Made by a program: the position numbers and the translations under genes. Below, one piece after another: positions 38,315 through 46,659 of a stretch of DNA of 64,000 bases (positions are counted from its first letter, which is position 1; each line of letters begins with the position of its first letter). Source of the DNA: Clostridiales bacterium. Lineage in GTDB: Bacteria > Bacillota > Clostridia > Clostridiales > Oxobacteraceae. The notes under the pieces were generated by a model. It searched no databases. It was not told the origin of the DNA and saw only the letters and a list, made by a program, of their open reading frames with translations. The stretch covers positions 1-64,000 of the forward strand of contig JASEJN010000004.1 in the NCBI GenBank assembly GCA_030016385.1, given 5' to 3'.

Positions 38315-39937
38315 ATGAAATATATTGTTGGATTCGATGTAGGCGGTACAAAATGTGCAGTAAACTTAGCATCTGTGAACAATGGCATAAAACTTATAGA
38401 TAAGATAGCATTCCCAACATATGCCGACAGGGGATATGAACAGACTAAGGACAAGCTTTTTAGTACGGCGTGGGAATTATTGAAAAAGAATAAAATTAAA
38501 ATTAATGATTTAAAAGCCATGGGAGTAAGCTGTGGAGGACCCCTTGACAGCAGGCGGGGACTTGTACTTTCCCCTCCGAATCTTCCAGGATGGGATGATA
38601 TACCGTTTGCAAGGCTTATAACAGAAGAATTCAAGGTACCGGCATATATCCAAAACGATGCAAACGCATGTGCTTTAGTGGAGTGGAAATTGGGAGCAGG
38701 ACGCGGTACGCAGAACATGATATTTTTGACAATGGGCACGGGATTCGGAGCTGGTATAATATCGGAGGGCGTTCTTGTAAGAGGTCAGAGCGATATGGGT
38801 GGTGAAGTCGGACATGTTCGTCTTGAAGATGAAGGGCCTGTCGGATTTGGAAAGGCAGGTTCGATAGAGGGATTTTGCAGCGGAGGCGGGATTGGCCGTT
38901 TAGCACGGCAAATGACAAGGCGGATGGTAGATTCGGGAATCACTCCTGCATGGCTCAAAGATGGAATAAAAATCGAGGAAATAAATGCGAAGATAATCGC
39001 GCAGTATGCAAATAACGGGGATCAAAATGCCAAAAGAATATTTGATTTTGTCGGAGAAAAGCTTGGGAAGGCCTTGAGCATTCTTATAGATATACTAAAT
39101 CCGGAGAAGATCGTAATCGGCAGTATATTTGTAAGATGCGAAAATTTGCTGCGTGAATCCATGGAAAGGGCAATAGGTAGGGAGGCGCTTGTGCATTCAA
39201 GAAAGGTTGTCAGTGTCGTTCCAGCCCAAACCGGTGAGAAATTAGGAGACTTAGCGAGCATTATGGCGGCATGCTATAGAATGGGCATCGATCCTGTTCC
39301 CATTCCTGAAGAAGGCGATAAAAATATTCTATTTCATTATAACAGGTTATTTGAGCGTTATCCGGAGCTTGTCCTATTGAAAAAGAATATAATGGATGCA
39401 TATAATGCCTTGCAGAGAACATATAGAAATAAAGGCAAAGTGCTGATATGCGGAAACGGAGGAAGCGCTGCGGATTCGGAACATATTGTAGGGGAGCTTA
39501 TGAAAGGTTTTTATAAAAAGCGTCCCCTTGATTACAGGATGTCAGGCATAATAGGGGAGGAAAGCAAGCATCTTCAAGGGACTCTTGCTGCGATCGCCCT
39601 TACGGGACATACTGCACTTTCAACTGCATTCATGAACGATGTTGATCCTGAAATGGTTTTTGCACAGCAGGTCTATGGATATGGACGCAGGGGTGATGCT
39701 TTTTTAGGCATCAGCACATCGGGAAATTCTCAAAACGTTGTCAAAGCTGCAAAGGTTGCGAAAGCTTTGGGATTGACTATTATAGCGATGACCGGCCCGA
39801 AAGGCGGAGAACTTGCGCATGTATGTGATGTTTTAATCAACGTGCCCGGTGATACAACAGCAGACATACAGGAACATCATATGCCTGTTTATCATACTCT
39901 TTGCGCGATGCTTGAGGAAAAGTTTTTCACCCATTAA
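38315..39937 (+). CDS. ROK family sugar kinase fused to a GmhA-like SIS domain
   Basis: 540 aa in two parts. Residues 1 to about 320 are a ROK kinase: FDVGGTKCAVNLA phosphate loop, GVSCGGPLDSRRG, and NDANACALVEWKLGAG with the catalytic Asp. The zinc motif normally CxCGxxGCxE reads GFGKAGSIE, so the structural zinc is lost. Residues about 345-540 are a SIS domain close to phosphoheptose isomerase: CGNGGSAADSEHIVGEL, STSGNSQNVVKAAK, DIQEHHMPVYH. One chain could phosphorylate and isomerise a sugar; the sugar is unknown. GGAGGATAGATAC precedes the ATG. Confidence 0.92.
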   Translation: MKYIVGFDVGGTKCAVNLASVNNGIKLIDKIAFPTYADRGYEQTKDKLFSTAWELLKKNKIKINDLKAMGVSCGGPLDSRRGLVLSPPNLPGWDDIPFARLITEEFKVPAYIQNDANACALVEWKLGAGRGTQNMIFLTMGTGFGAGIISEGVLVRGQSDMGGEVGHVRLEDEGPVGFGKAGSIEGFCSGGGIGRLARQMTRRMVDSGITPAWLKDGIKIEEINAKIIAQYANNGDQNAKRIFDFVGEKLGKALSILIDILNPEKIVIGSIFVRCENLLRESMERAIGREALVHSRKVVSVVPAQTGEKLGDLASIMAACYRMGIDPVPIPEEGDKNILFHYNRLFERYPELVLLKKNIMDAYNALQRTYRNKGKVLICGNGGSAADSEHIVGELMKGFYKKRPLDYRMSGIIGEESKHLQGTLAAIALTGHTALSTAFMNDVDPEMVFAQQVYGYGRRGDAFLGISTSGNSQNVVKAAKVAKALGLTIIAMTGPKGGELAHVCDVLINVPGDTTADIQEHHMPVYHTLCAMLEEKFFTH

Positions 39938-40034
39938 TTGCTAAAAATCAGAGATGCATGATGTATGTATATTATTTGAATATAAAATATGCATTTAGAA
40001 ATGTAAGCAAGTACAAAAAAGGAGGAAATTAAGC

Positions 40035-42149
40035 ATGAAAAGTATACCTAAATACAAAGATGAGAGCCTTAGCTTCGAAGAGAGGGCAAAAGATTTAGTT
40101 TCTCGTATGACAATCGATGAATGCGTGTCGCAAATGCTGTTTCAAAGCGCAAAAGTGGAACGGCTGGGGATACAATATTACAATTGGTGGAATGAGGCAC
40201 TCCACGGAGTCGCCCGTTCAGGAATGGCTACTGTGTTTCCACAGGCTATAGGCCTTGCGGCGACATTTGATGATGGGCTTATTTATAAAGTTGCCGATGT
40301 GATTTCCACAGAGGCGCGTGCAAAATATAATCAATATCAAAAACATCATGATTATGGCATATATAAGGGAATTACATTCTGGTCGCCTAATATAAATATA
40401 TTCAGAGACCCGAGATGGGGAAGAGGTCAGGAAACTTACGGAGAAGATCCTTATCTTACATCGAAAATAGGTACCGCATTTGTCAAGGGTTTACAGGGAG
40501 ATAATGAAAAGTATCTTAAAGCTGCAGCCTGTGCAAAACATTTCGCGGTTCACAGCGGACCTGAGAGCAAGCGCCATGAATTCAATGCAGTCGTATCCAA
40601 AATGGACATGGCCGAAACATATCTGCCTGCATTTAAAGCGTTAGTGGATGCGAATGTAGAAGGCTTTATGGGCGCATATAACCGTACAAATGGAGAGCCA
40701 TGCTGTGGAAGCAAAACATTGCTGAAGGATCTTTTAAGGGATAAATGGGGTTTTGACGGCTATGTAACTTCCGACTGCGGGGCTATTTCAGATTTTCATC
40801 TGCATCATAAAATAACAAATGTGCCGACAGAATCAGTGGCTCTGGCATTAAAAAACGGTTGCGATTTAAATTGCGGCAATATGTACGGCTATCTGCTCGC
40901 AGCATTAAAAGAAGGTCTTATAACCGAAGATATGATAAGAAAATCGACTATACGGCTCATGAAAACCCGTATGAAACTCGGAATGTTCGACAAGAAAACA
41001 CCTTTCGATGATATCACATATGATGTAGTCGATTGTGAAGAACACCGCAGGCTGAATTATGAAGTCGCCTGCCGTGCCATGGTGCTTTTAAAGAATAACG
41101 GCATACTTCCTCTTGATAAAACAAAACTTAAAAATGTAGCTGTAATAGGGCCCAATGCAAATTCCATATCTGCACTAGAGGGAAATTACTACGGCACTGC
41201 AAACCAGTACCATACTGTGCTGGAATCTATAAGAGAAGCACTGCCGGGTGCCAGGGTGAATTACTCGCAAGGCTCACACCTGTATGAATATAAAATTGAG
41301 GATACTGGATTTTCAGAAGCCAGGACGCAGGCTGAAATGGCAGATGTCGTAGTGCTTGTGGTAGGCTTGGATGAGACAATAGAGGGCGAAGAGATGGCAG
41401 ATAAAAATTTTACAGGTGACAAAAAGGATCTTCTTCTGCCAGAATGCCAGAGAGATCTTATTAAAGCTGTTTGCGACAGTAAAACACCTGTGATCATCGT
41501 AAATATGTCAGGAAGTGCGATAGATTTTGGCTACGGGAATGAGCATGCTGCGGCAATCATACAGGCGTGGTATCCGGGTGCCATGGGAGGTAAGGCTGTG
41601 AGCGACCTGATATTCGGCGAATACAGCCCATCGGGACGTTTGCCCGTCACATTCTATAGAAACGATAATAACTTGCCTGATTTTGAAGATTACTCAATGG
41701 ATGGAAGAACCTATAAGTTCATCAAGGGAAAACCGCTGTTTCCATTTGGATACGGGTTAAGCTATACTAGATTTGAGTATTCGAACATGAAAACGGATAA
41801 AAACATAATAAGTCCGGGTGATCCCGCCAAATGCTTCGTGAATGTCAAAAACACCGGAAAGTTCCAAGGCGAGGAGATCGTTGAACTCTATATACGCGAT
41901 GAAGAGGCCTCTTTCAGAGTGCCGCATCATAAACTGTGCGGAACAAATAGGATCTCTTTGAATGCCGGAGAGGAGAAGACGGTTGAGTTTACTGTTGAAC
42001 CGAAGGATATGTGCGTGATAGATGATGATGGAAATTATGTCTATGAAGGCGGAAGGTTTACATTATTTGCCGGAGGGCATCAGCCGGATGGCTACAGCAA
42101 AGACCTCACGGGCACTAATTGCGTATCCGTTGAATTTCAGATGAGGTAA
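40035..42149 (+). CDS. GH3 beta-glycosidase (beta-glucosidase/xylosidase type)
   Basis: Exo-acting, retaining. YYNWWNEALHGVARSG near 50-65 and TVFPQAIGLAATFD resemble bacterial beta-xylosidase-type GH3 enzymes. Nucleophile Asp lies in GYVTSDCGAISD near 247. A second domain follows (AAIIQAWYPGAMGGKAV) and a C-terminal fibronectin-like domain (KNTGKFQGEEIVELYI). 704 aa without signal peptide: cytoplasmic. AAAGGAGGAAATTAAGC precedes the ATG. The substrate, glucoside or xyloside, cannot be settled by eye. Confidence 0.94.
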   Translation: MKSIPKYKDESLSFEERAKDLVSRMTIDECVSQMLFQSAKVERLGIQYYNWWNEALHGVARSGMATVFPQAIGLAATFDDGLIYKVADVISTEARAKYNQYQKHHDYGIYKGITFWSPNINIFRDPRWGRGQETYGEDPYLTSKIGTAFVKGLQGDNEKYLKAAACAKHFAVHSGPESKRHEFNAVVSKMDMAETYLPAFKALVDANVEGFMGAYNRTNGEPCCGSKTLLKDLLRDKWGFDGYVTSDCGAISDFHLHHKITNVPTESVALALKNGCDLNCGNMYGYLLAALKEGLITEDMIRKSTIRLMKTRMKLGMFDKKTPFDDITYDVVDCEEHRRLNYEVACRAMVLLKNNGILPLDKTKLKNVAVIGPNANSISALEGNYYGTANQYHTVLESIREALPGARVNYSQGSHLYEYKIEDTGFSEARTQAEMADVVVLVVGLDETIEGEEMADKNFTGDKKDLLLPECQRDLIKAVCDSKTPVIIVNMSGSAIDFGYGNEHAAAIIQAWYPGAMGGKAVSDLIFGEYSPSGRLPVTFYRNDNNLPDFEDYSMDGRTYKFIKGKPLFPFGYGLSYTRFEYSNMKTDKNIISPGDPAKCFVNVKNTGKFQGEEIVELYIRDEEASFRVPHHKLCGTNRISLNAGEEKTVEFTVEPKDMCVIDDDGNYVYEGGRFTLFAGGHQPDGYSKDLTGTNCVSVEFQMR

Positions 42150-42175
42150 AAGGCAAACGGATTATAAGTCTGTAA

Positions 42176-42423
42176 CTTCAATTCGCAATATGAAATCAGG
42201 CATAAATAGGATTATGTTATTTTGAGCGACGAATGAGCATTATGAGAGTTTTGATAAGTTCTTGGCCTGCTGCCGCATAAGAATCCTTAGAGCTTTTGAA
42301 TGTCTGAGCAAGGTGAGTTTCAAAAGCTCTTGGATTCTTAAGGCTACTGGCCTTAGAACTTACAAAACTTGAATCTGCCGAATGAGTGTTCAAAATAACA
42401 TAAGTTCATATTACGAATCGAAG
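42176..42423. repeat. Intact copy of the 248-bp dispersed palindromic repeat
   Basis: Begins CTTCAATTCGCAATATGAA and ends ATATTACGAATCGAAG, ends that are inverted copies of each other. Internal arms also pair: AGTTTTGATAAGTTCTTGGC with GCCTTAGAACTTACAAAACT, and an apical AGAGCTTTTGAA with TTTCAAAAGCTCT. It is flanked flush by TAAGTCTGTAA (42165-42175) and TAAGTCCGTAA (42424-42434), a likely target duplication. It marks the right border of the glycoside island. Confidence 0.92.
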
Positions 42424-42442
42424 TAAGTCCGTAAGAGGTTTA

Positions 42443-42471
42443 TTGACAGTTACTGTCATGTATGGTACAAT
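42443..42471 (+). promoter_or_regulatory. Promoter of rplU-rpmA
   Basis: TTGACA at 42443-42448 and TACAAT at 42466-42471 with a 17-bp spacer. It begins 20 bases after the repeat copy. Confidence 0.85.
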
Positions 42472-42477
42472 TTCAAC

Positions 42478-42576
42478 GTAAGCCGCACGTTAAGGGTATC
42501 AAAAGCATATTATCATGAAGAAAAGCTTGCATAAATGCTACCCGATACGGCGAGACTGGGTAGAGGAGGTGTGTTT
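42478..42576 (+). promoter_or_regulatory. L21-type ribosomal protein leader
   Basis: Between the promoter and rplU lies a roughly 100-base transcribed leader with GTAAGCCGCACGTTAAGGG and a TACCCGATACGG/GGGTA pairing near the ribosome binding site. Position and length match the L21 leader known in Firmicutes, which lets the ribosomal protein control its own mRNA. I judge by position and partial motif only. Confidence 0.6.
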
Positions 42577-42580
42577 GACA

Positions 42581-42892
42581 ATGTATGCAATTATAGCGAC
42601 AGGAGGAAAGCAGTTCAAGGTTCAAGAAGGCGATATAATATATGTCGAAAAATTGGATGCCAAGGTAGATTCTACTGTTCAATTTGATGATGTTATCGCA
42701 GTTTCGGCCGATGATAAATTGACTGTTGGGAAGCCTTTGGTTGAAGGTGCCAACGTAACAGCAAAAGTGTTATCCCATGGAAAAGAAAAAAAGGTCGTTA
42801 TCTTTAAGTATAAACCTAAGAAAGACTACAGAAGGAAACAGGGACACCGTCAGCCATATACAAAAGTTCAGATAGACAAGATAAATGCATGA
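42581..42892 (+). CDS. rplU: 50S ribosomal protein L21
   Basis: 103 aa large-subunit protein binding 23S r[21 protein letters not shown] start and C-terminal [20 protein letters not shown] are fully typical. ATG 42581 follows GAGGAGGTGTGTTTGACA; the frame also reads back through the leader to 42515. Next gene is rpmA directly; the prp gene usual between them is absent. Confidence 0.98.
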   Translation: MYAIIATGGKQFKVQEGDIIYVEKLDAKVDSTVQFDDVIAVSADDKLTVGKPLVEGANVTAKVLSHGKEKKVVIFKYKPKKDYRRKQGHRQPYTKVQIDKINA

Positions 42893-42926
42893 AGTTAAGA
42901 TAAATCTGTAACGGGAGGTGTAATAC

Positions 42927-43196
42927 ATGGCTCATAAAAAGGGAGTAGGAAGTTCCAGAAACGGCAGAGAGAGCGAATCAAAACGACTTGGTGTTAAAAG
43001 AGGAGACGGTCAGGCTGTTTTGGCGGGAAATATTCTTGTAAGGCAAAGGGGCACAAGGATATATCCCGGTATAAATGTTGGAATAGGAAAAGATGATACA
43101 TTATTTGCGAAAATTAACGGCAAAGTTAAATTTGAAAGAAACGGCAGAGACAAGAAAAAGGTAAGCGTTTATCCTGAACAGGAAGCAGCTCAATAA
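42927..43196 (+). CDS. rpmA: 50S ribosomal protein L27 without N-terminal extension
   Basis: 89 aa. It starts [20 protein letters not shown], the mature form that reaches the peptidyl transferase centre. Most Firmicutes L27 begin with an extra 8-9 residues (ending in a phenylalanine pair) cut off by Prp. That extension is missing here and so is prp from its usual place, which is consistent. ATG after ACGGGAGGTGTAATAC. Confidence 0.98.
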   Translation: MAHKKGVGSSRNGRESESKRLGVKRGDGQAVLAGNILVRQRGTRIYPGINVGIGKDDTLFAKINGKVKFERNGRDKKKVSVYPEQEAAQ

Positions 43197-43211
43197 TCAA
43201 GCCATTTAATG

Positions 43212-43254
43212 AAGGGCTTATGTATATTGATATAAGATATGCATATGCCCTTTT
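43212..43254 (+). terminator. Probable terminator after rpmA
   Basis: AAGGGC at 43212-43217 pairs with GCCCTT at 43247-43252, the stem continuing inward with one mismatch (TATG/CATA), followed by TTAT. Confidence 0.55.
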
Positions 43255-43312
43255 ATAGTATGGGATTTGTCAGAGTATAATCTATTAAAGCTGTTTAAGG
43301 AAGTGGTATTAT

Positions 43313-43906
43313 TTGGATAATGCATTTGTTAGAGATAAGGAAAATGCCGGCTGTATTATAGAATATATGAGGAAACAAAGACATGATTTTATGAATCATA
43401 TACAGGTAATATGGGGTTATATGCAGCTTAAAAAGTATGAAAAAGCAGCGGATTATATAAAGCATATAAACAAAAGGTATGATGTTTACGGCGATATATA
43501 CAGGATTCAAAACCCTTTGCTTTCGTTATCTTTATATTCACTTGTAAGAGAAGCATATAAGAACGATATAGATATCGATATGGAAATTGAAACCGATTCA
43601 TCAGTAAACAATTTTTTCGATTCAGGATATGAAAATATAGCTGAGTCGATGATAAAGCTGTTCGATTATATTATCGGTAAAACCCAGCAAAAAAGCGACA
43701 AAATAATTTATATAGATGTTTATACTGAAGATAATAAATTATACATAACTTTTTCAAACAATATAAATAACGAAGTAAATATATACGGTAATAATCGTGA
43801 AGATGAATTGGCAAAAACAGTAGAAGAGTTTAAGGGACTCAATATTGATATATCATATTCCATGCATCAAAACGATTTGGCATTGTCTTTAATATTTTGC
43901 AGCTGA
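43313..43906 (+). CDS. spo0B: Spo0B-like sporulation phosphotransferase
   Basis: 197 aa with the Spo0B alpha-helical hairpin: the phospho-accepting His24 lies in KQRHDFMNHIQVIWGYMQL, matching the RHDWMNKLQ pattern of Bacillus Spo0B. A weak histidine-kinase-like C-terminal fold follows without clear ATP motifs. Located between rpmA and obgE exactly as in Bacillus. Role would be phosphotransfer towards Spo0A, though a Spo0F partner is not seen here. TTG start after AAGGAAGTGG. Confidence 0.82.
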   Translation: MDNAFVRDKENAGCIIEYMRKQRHDFMNHIQVIWGYMQLKKYEKAADYIKHINKRYDVYGDIYRIQNPLLSLSLYSLVREAYKNDIDIDMEIETDSSVNNFFDSGYENIAESMIKLFDYIIGKTQQKSDKIIYIDVYTEDNKLYITFSNNINNEVNIYGNNREDELAKTVEEFKGLNIDISYSMHQNDLALSLIFCS

Positions 43907-43987
43907 ATGATATACTGCTTAAATGTTTTTTATCTGCTAATAATAACTATGTGTAGTTGTGAAAAATACAGTGCGGTGGTGGTTTAA

Positions 43988-45268
43988 ATGTTTATAGATA
44001 CTGCAAATATATATGTAAAGTCAGGAAACGGCGGTAATGGTGCCGTATCTTTTAGAAGGGAAAAATATGTGCCCAAGGGAGGACCGGACGGCGGAGATGC
44101 CGGAAGGGGTGGCGATGTGATATTCGAAGCCGATTCGGATATCAGGACTCTTATGGATTTTAGATACAAAAGAAAATATGTTGCCGAAAATGGTGAAGAT
44201 GGCGGTACGAACAACTGCCATGGAAGGGATGGAAGCAGCCTAATAATAAAAATTCCCAAGGGGACGCTGGTAAAGGATGCCGAAAGTCAGAGGATAATAG
44301 CGGATCTGACAGAAGACGGGCAGAAAGTTATAGTGGCAAGAGGCGGAAGAGGCGGAAGAGGAAATACAAGGTTTAAAAATCCCACGAGGCAGGCACCGAA
44401 TTTTGCGGAGCCGGGGCAGGAGGGCGAGGAGATGAATATCGGCCTTGAACTTAAGCTTCTGGCAGACGTCGGCCTTATAGGATTTCCTAATGTAGGTAAA
44501 TCTACAATACTTTCCATGGTAACGGCCGCTAAGCCCAAGATAGCCGATTACCACTTTACGACCTTGACACCCAATTTGGGAGTTGTGGAACTTTCTGGAG
44601 GCAAAAGTTTTGTGCTTGCCGACATACCGGGACTGATCGAGGGCGCACATGAAGGAAGCGGACTTGGCTTTGAGTTTTTAAAGCATATAGAGAGGACAAA
44701 AGTCCTTATACATGTGGTTGATATATCAGGTATTGAGGGAAGGAATCCCATAGATGATTTTGATAAAATAAATGGTGAACTGAAAATGTATAATCCGGAG
44801 CTTGTAAAAAAGATGCAGGTTGTTGCTGCCAACAAAAGCGATATTACCGGCTCTGGGGAAAATTTTATTGCCTTTGAGAAGGAAATGAAAACAAGAGGAA
44901 TAAAGGTATTCAAGGTATCTGCCGCAACCAATAGCAATCTTAAGGAGCTTATGTACTATGTTTCGGATATGTTGGATAAAATTCCCGAAGAAAAAAGCAA
45001 TATATCCCTCGAACAGGAATATTTTAAGCTGGATGATGAAAAGGATTCAAAGGGATATGAAATAAAAATCGAGAACAATAAATATGTGATTACAGGTTCA
45101 TATGTAGACAGATTGTTTAAAAAATTCAATATAAACGACAGTGAATCCCTTAGATATTTTGAAAAAGCCATTCAGAAAAAAGGAATAATAGATGAGCTTA
45201 AACAGATGGGAGCAAAAGAAGGGGACACTATAAAAATGAATGATTTCGAATTTGATTTTGTAGAATAA
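43988..45268 (+). CDS. obgE: Obg family GTPase
   Basis: Ribosome assembly and stringency GTPase, 426 aa. Glycine-rich Obg fold (about 1-158; KSGNGGNGAVSFRREKYVP), G domain with GFPNVGKSTILS near 165, DIPGLIEGA near 212 and NKSD near 285, then the C-terminal OCT domain (about 345-426), as in Gram-positive Obg. Weak GGTGGTGG before the ATG. Confidence 0.97.
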   Translation: MFIDTANIYVKSGNGGNGAVSFRREKYVPKGGPDGGDAGRGGDVIFEADSDIRTLMDFRYKRKYVAENGEDGGTNNCHGRDGSSLIIKIPKGTLVKDAESQRIIADLTEDGQKVIVARGGRGGRGNTRFKNPTRQAPNFAEPGQEGEEMNIGLELKLLADVGLIGFPNVGKSTILSMVTAAKPKIADYHFTTLTPNLGVVELSGGKSFVLADIPGLIEGAHEGSGLGFEFLKHIERTKVLIHVVDISGIEGRNPIDDFDKINGELKMYNPELVKKMQVVAANKSDITGSGENFIAFEKEMKTRGIKVFKVSAATNSNLKELMYYVSDMLDKIPEEKSNISLEQEYFKLDDEKDSKGYEIKIENNKYVITGSYVDRLFKKFNINDSESLRYFEKAIQKKGIIDELKQMGAKEGDTIKMNDFEFDFVE

Positions 45269-45274
45269 TAAAAA

Positions 45275-45301
45275 ATAATATTCTTCAAATATAAAATATG
45301 T
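45275..45301. repeat. Short dispersed AT-rich repeat, single copy
   Basis: A 27-bp tract starting ATAATATTCTTCAAATA is identical to 58932-58958 downstream of selC. It lies directly after obgE. Possibly a solo end of a small element (see 58775-58948). Confidence 0.5.
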
Positions 45302-45395
45302 GTCCGTTAAAAATTGTCTTCCTTTTAAATTATATAGTTTTAGTGTACAATATGTTTAACCGGAGTTTATTAGAACGTATTGGGAGACATAAGAG

Positions 45396-46049
45396 ATGGA
45401 GGATATACTATATAAGCTAAAGAAGCAAAGAGTAAAGAGGGTCGCGCTGATGGGCGGCACCTTTGATCCGGTCCATATAGGACACCTTATAACTGCTGAA
45501 ACCGTAAGAGAAAGATTTAACTTAGATAAGGTGGTGTTTATACCTGACGGCAACCCACCGCATAAAGATAACCGTAATATATCATCGTGCATACAAAGGT
45601 ATGATATGCTTCAGATGGCGGTAGTATCGGATCCATATTTTGACGTATCAAGGATAGAGATCGACCGCCAGGGCATAACATATACTATAGATACTATAAT
45701 CAAAGTAAGAGAAATACTTGGTAATAGCATCGAAATTTATTTTATAACCGGAGCCGATACGGTACTTGAGATACTGACATGGAAAGATTCATACAAGCTT
45801 TTGACCCTCTGCAAATTTGTCGCTGTGAACAGGCCGGGTTATGATAGTGAGCTGTTAAGCAGAAGAATATTTGAACTCAGGCACGATTTCAACTGTGATA
45901 TAATATCTATAGATGTTCCGGGAATTGATATATCGTCTTCAATGATAAGGGAAAGAGTTTCAAAAGGACAGTCTATAAAATATATGGTGCCGGAAAATGT
46001 TGAACAGTATATTTTAAAAAATAATTTGTATAACCAATGGAGTGAATAA
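45396..46049 (+). CDS. nadD: Nicotinate-nucleotide adenylyltransferase
   Basis: NAD synthesis: joins ATP and nicotinate mononucleotide. Nucleotidyltransferase motif GGTFDPVHIGHL near 18-29 and C-terminal SSSMIRERV near 190. 217 aa. Precedes yqeK with one base between stop and start, the standard nadD-yqeK-LCP-rsfS arrangement. Confidence 0.97.
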   Translation: MEDILYKLKKQRVKRVALMGGTFDPVHIGHLITAETVRERFNLDKVVFIPDGNPPHKDNRNISSCIQRYDMLQMAVVSDPYFDVSRIEIDRQGITYTIDTIIKVREILGNSIEIYFITGADTVLEILTWKDSYKLLTLCKFVAVNRPGYDSELLSRRIFELRHDFNCDIISIDVPGIDISSSMIRERVSKGQSIKYMVPENVEQYILKNNLYNQWSE

Positions 46050-46050
46050 T

Positions 46051-46617
46051 ATGAAGGAAGAAGATATATACCTTAAGTTGAAGAGCATGATAAGCGAGGA
46101 AAGATACAATCATTCTCTCGGGGTCCAGAAGACAGCGGTAAAACTTGCAAAAAAGTATAATGCCGATGTCGCCAAGGCATCACTTGCCGGACTGATACAC
46201 GATTGTGCCAAGGGCTTTTCAACGGATGAGCTTTTAAAGTTGGCAAAAGAATTTAAAATCGGTATAAAAAAAATATTTGTCATGCAGCCTGAGCTCCTTC
46301 ACGGTCCCGTAGGGGCGTATGTCGCCAGAAGGGATTTTGGCGTCAATGATGAGGAAATACTGCATTCCATTGAATATCATACGACAGGCTGTGAGAACAT
46401 GTCTATGCTCGATAAAATAATATATATGGCTGACTTTATAGAGCCCAACAGGGATTTTGAGGGTGTCGAAAAGCTAAGGACGGCGGCATTTGAAGATATT
46501 GACAAAGGGGTATTGCTTGCAATTGAAAGTACTATACTGTATGTTATAAATAGAGGACAATTACTGGACACTTTAACAGTTGATGCAAGGAATTTTATAC
46601 TATGTCAAAATAAATAA
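46051..46617 (+). CDS. yqeK: YqeK-type HD hydrolase (symmetrical Ap4A hydrolase)
   Basis: HD-domain phosphohydrolase splitting diadenosine tetraphosphate to two ADP. His in RYNHSLGVQKTA, then metal motif LIHDCAKGF near 53 and YHTTG near 110, IIYMADFIEPNRDF near 125. ATG 46051 follows GGAGTGAATAAT; the GTG at 46042 is within that site. 188 aa. Confidence 0.94.
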   Translation: MKEEDIYLKLKSMISEERYNHSLGVQKTAVKLAKKYNADVAKASLAGLIHDCAKGFSTDELLKLAKEFKIGIKKIFVMQPELLHGPVGAYVARRDFGVNDEEILHSIEYHTTGCENMSMLDKIIYMADFIEPNRDFEGVEKLRTAAFEDIDKGVLLAIESTILYVINRGQLLDTLTVDARNFILCQNK

Positions 46618-46659
46618 AATTTAGTATCTTTTATATAGTATCTTTTAAGGAGTCTGTTT

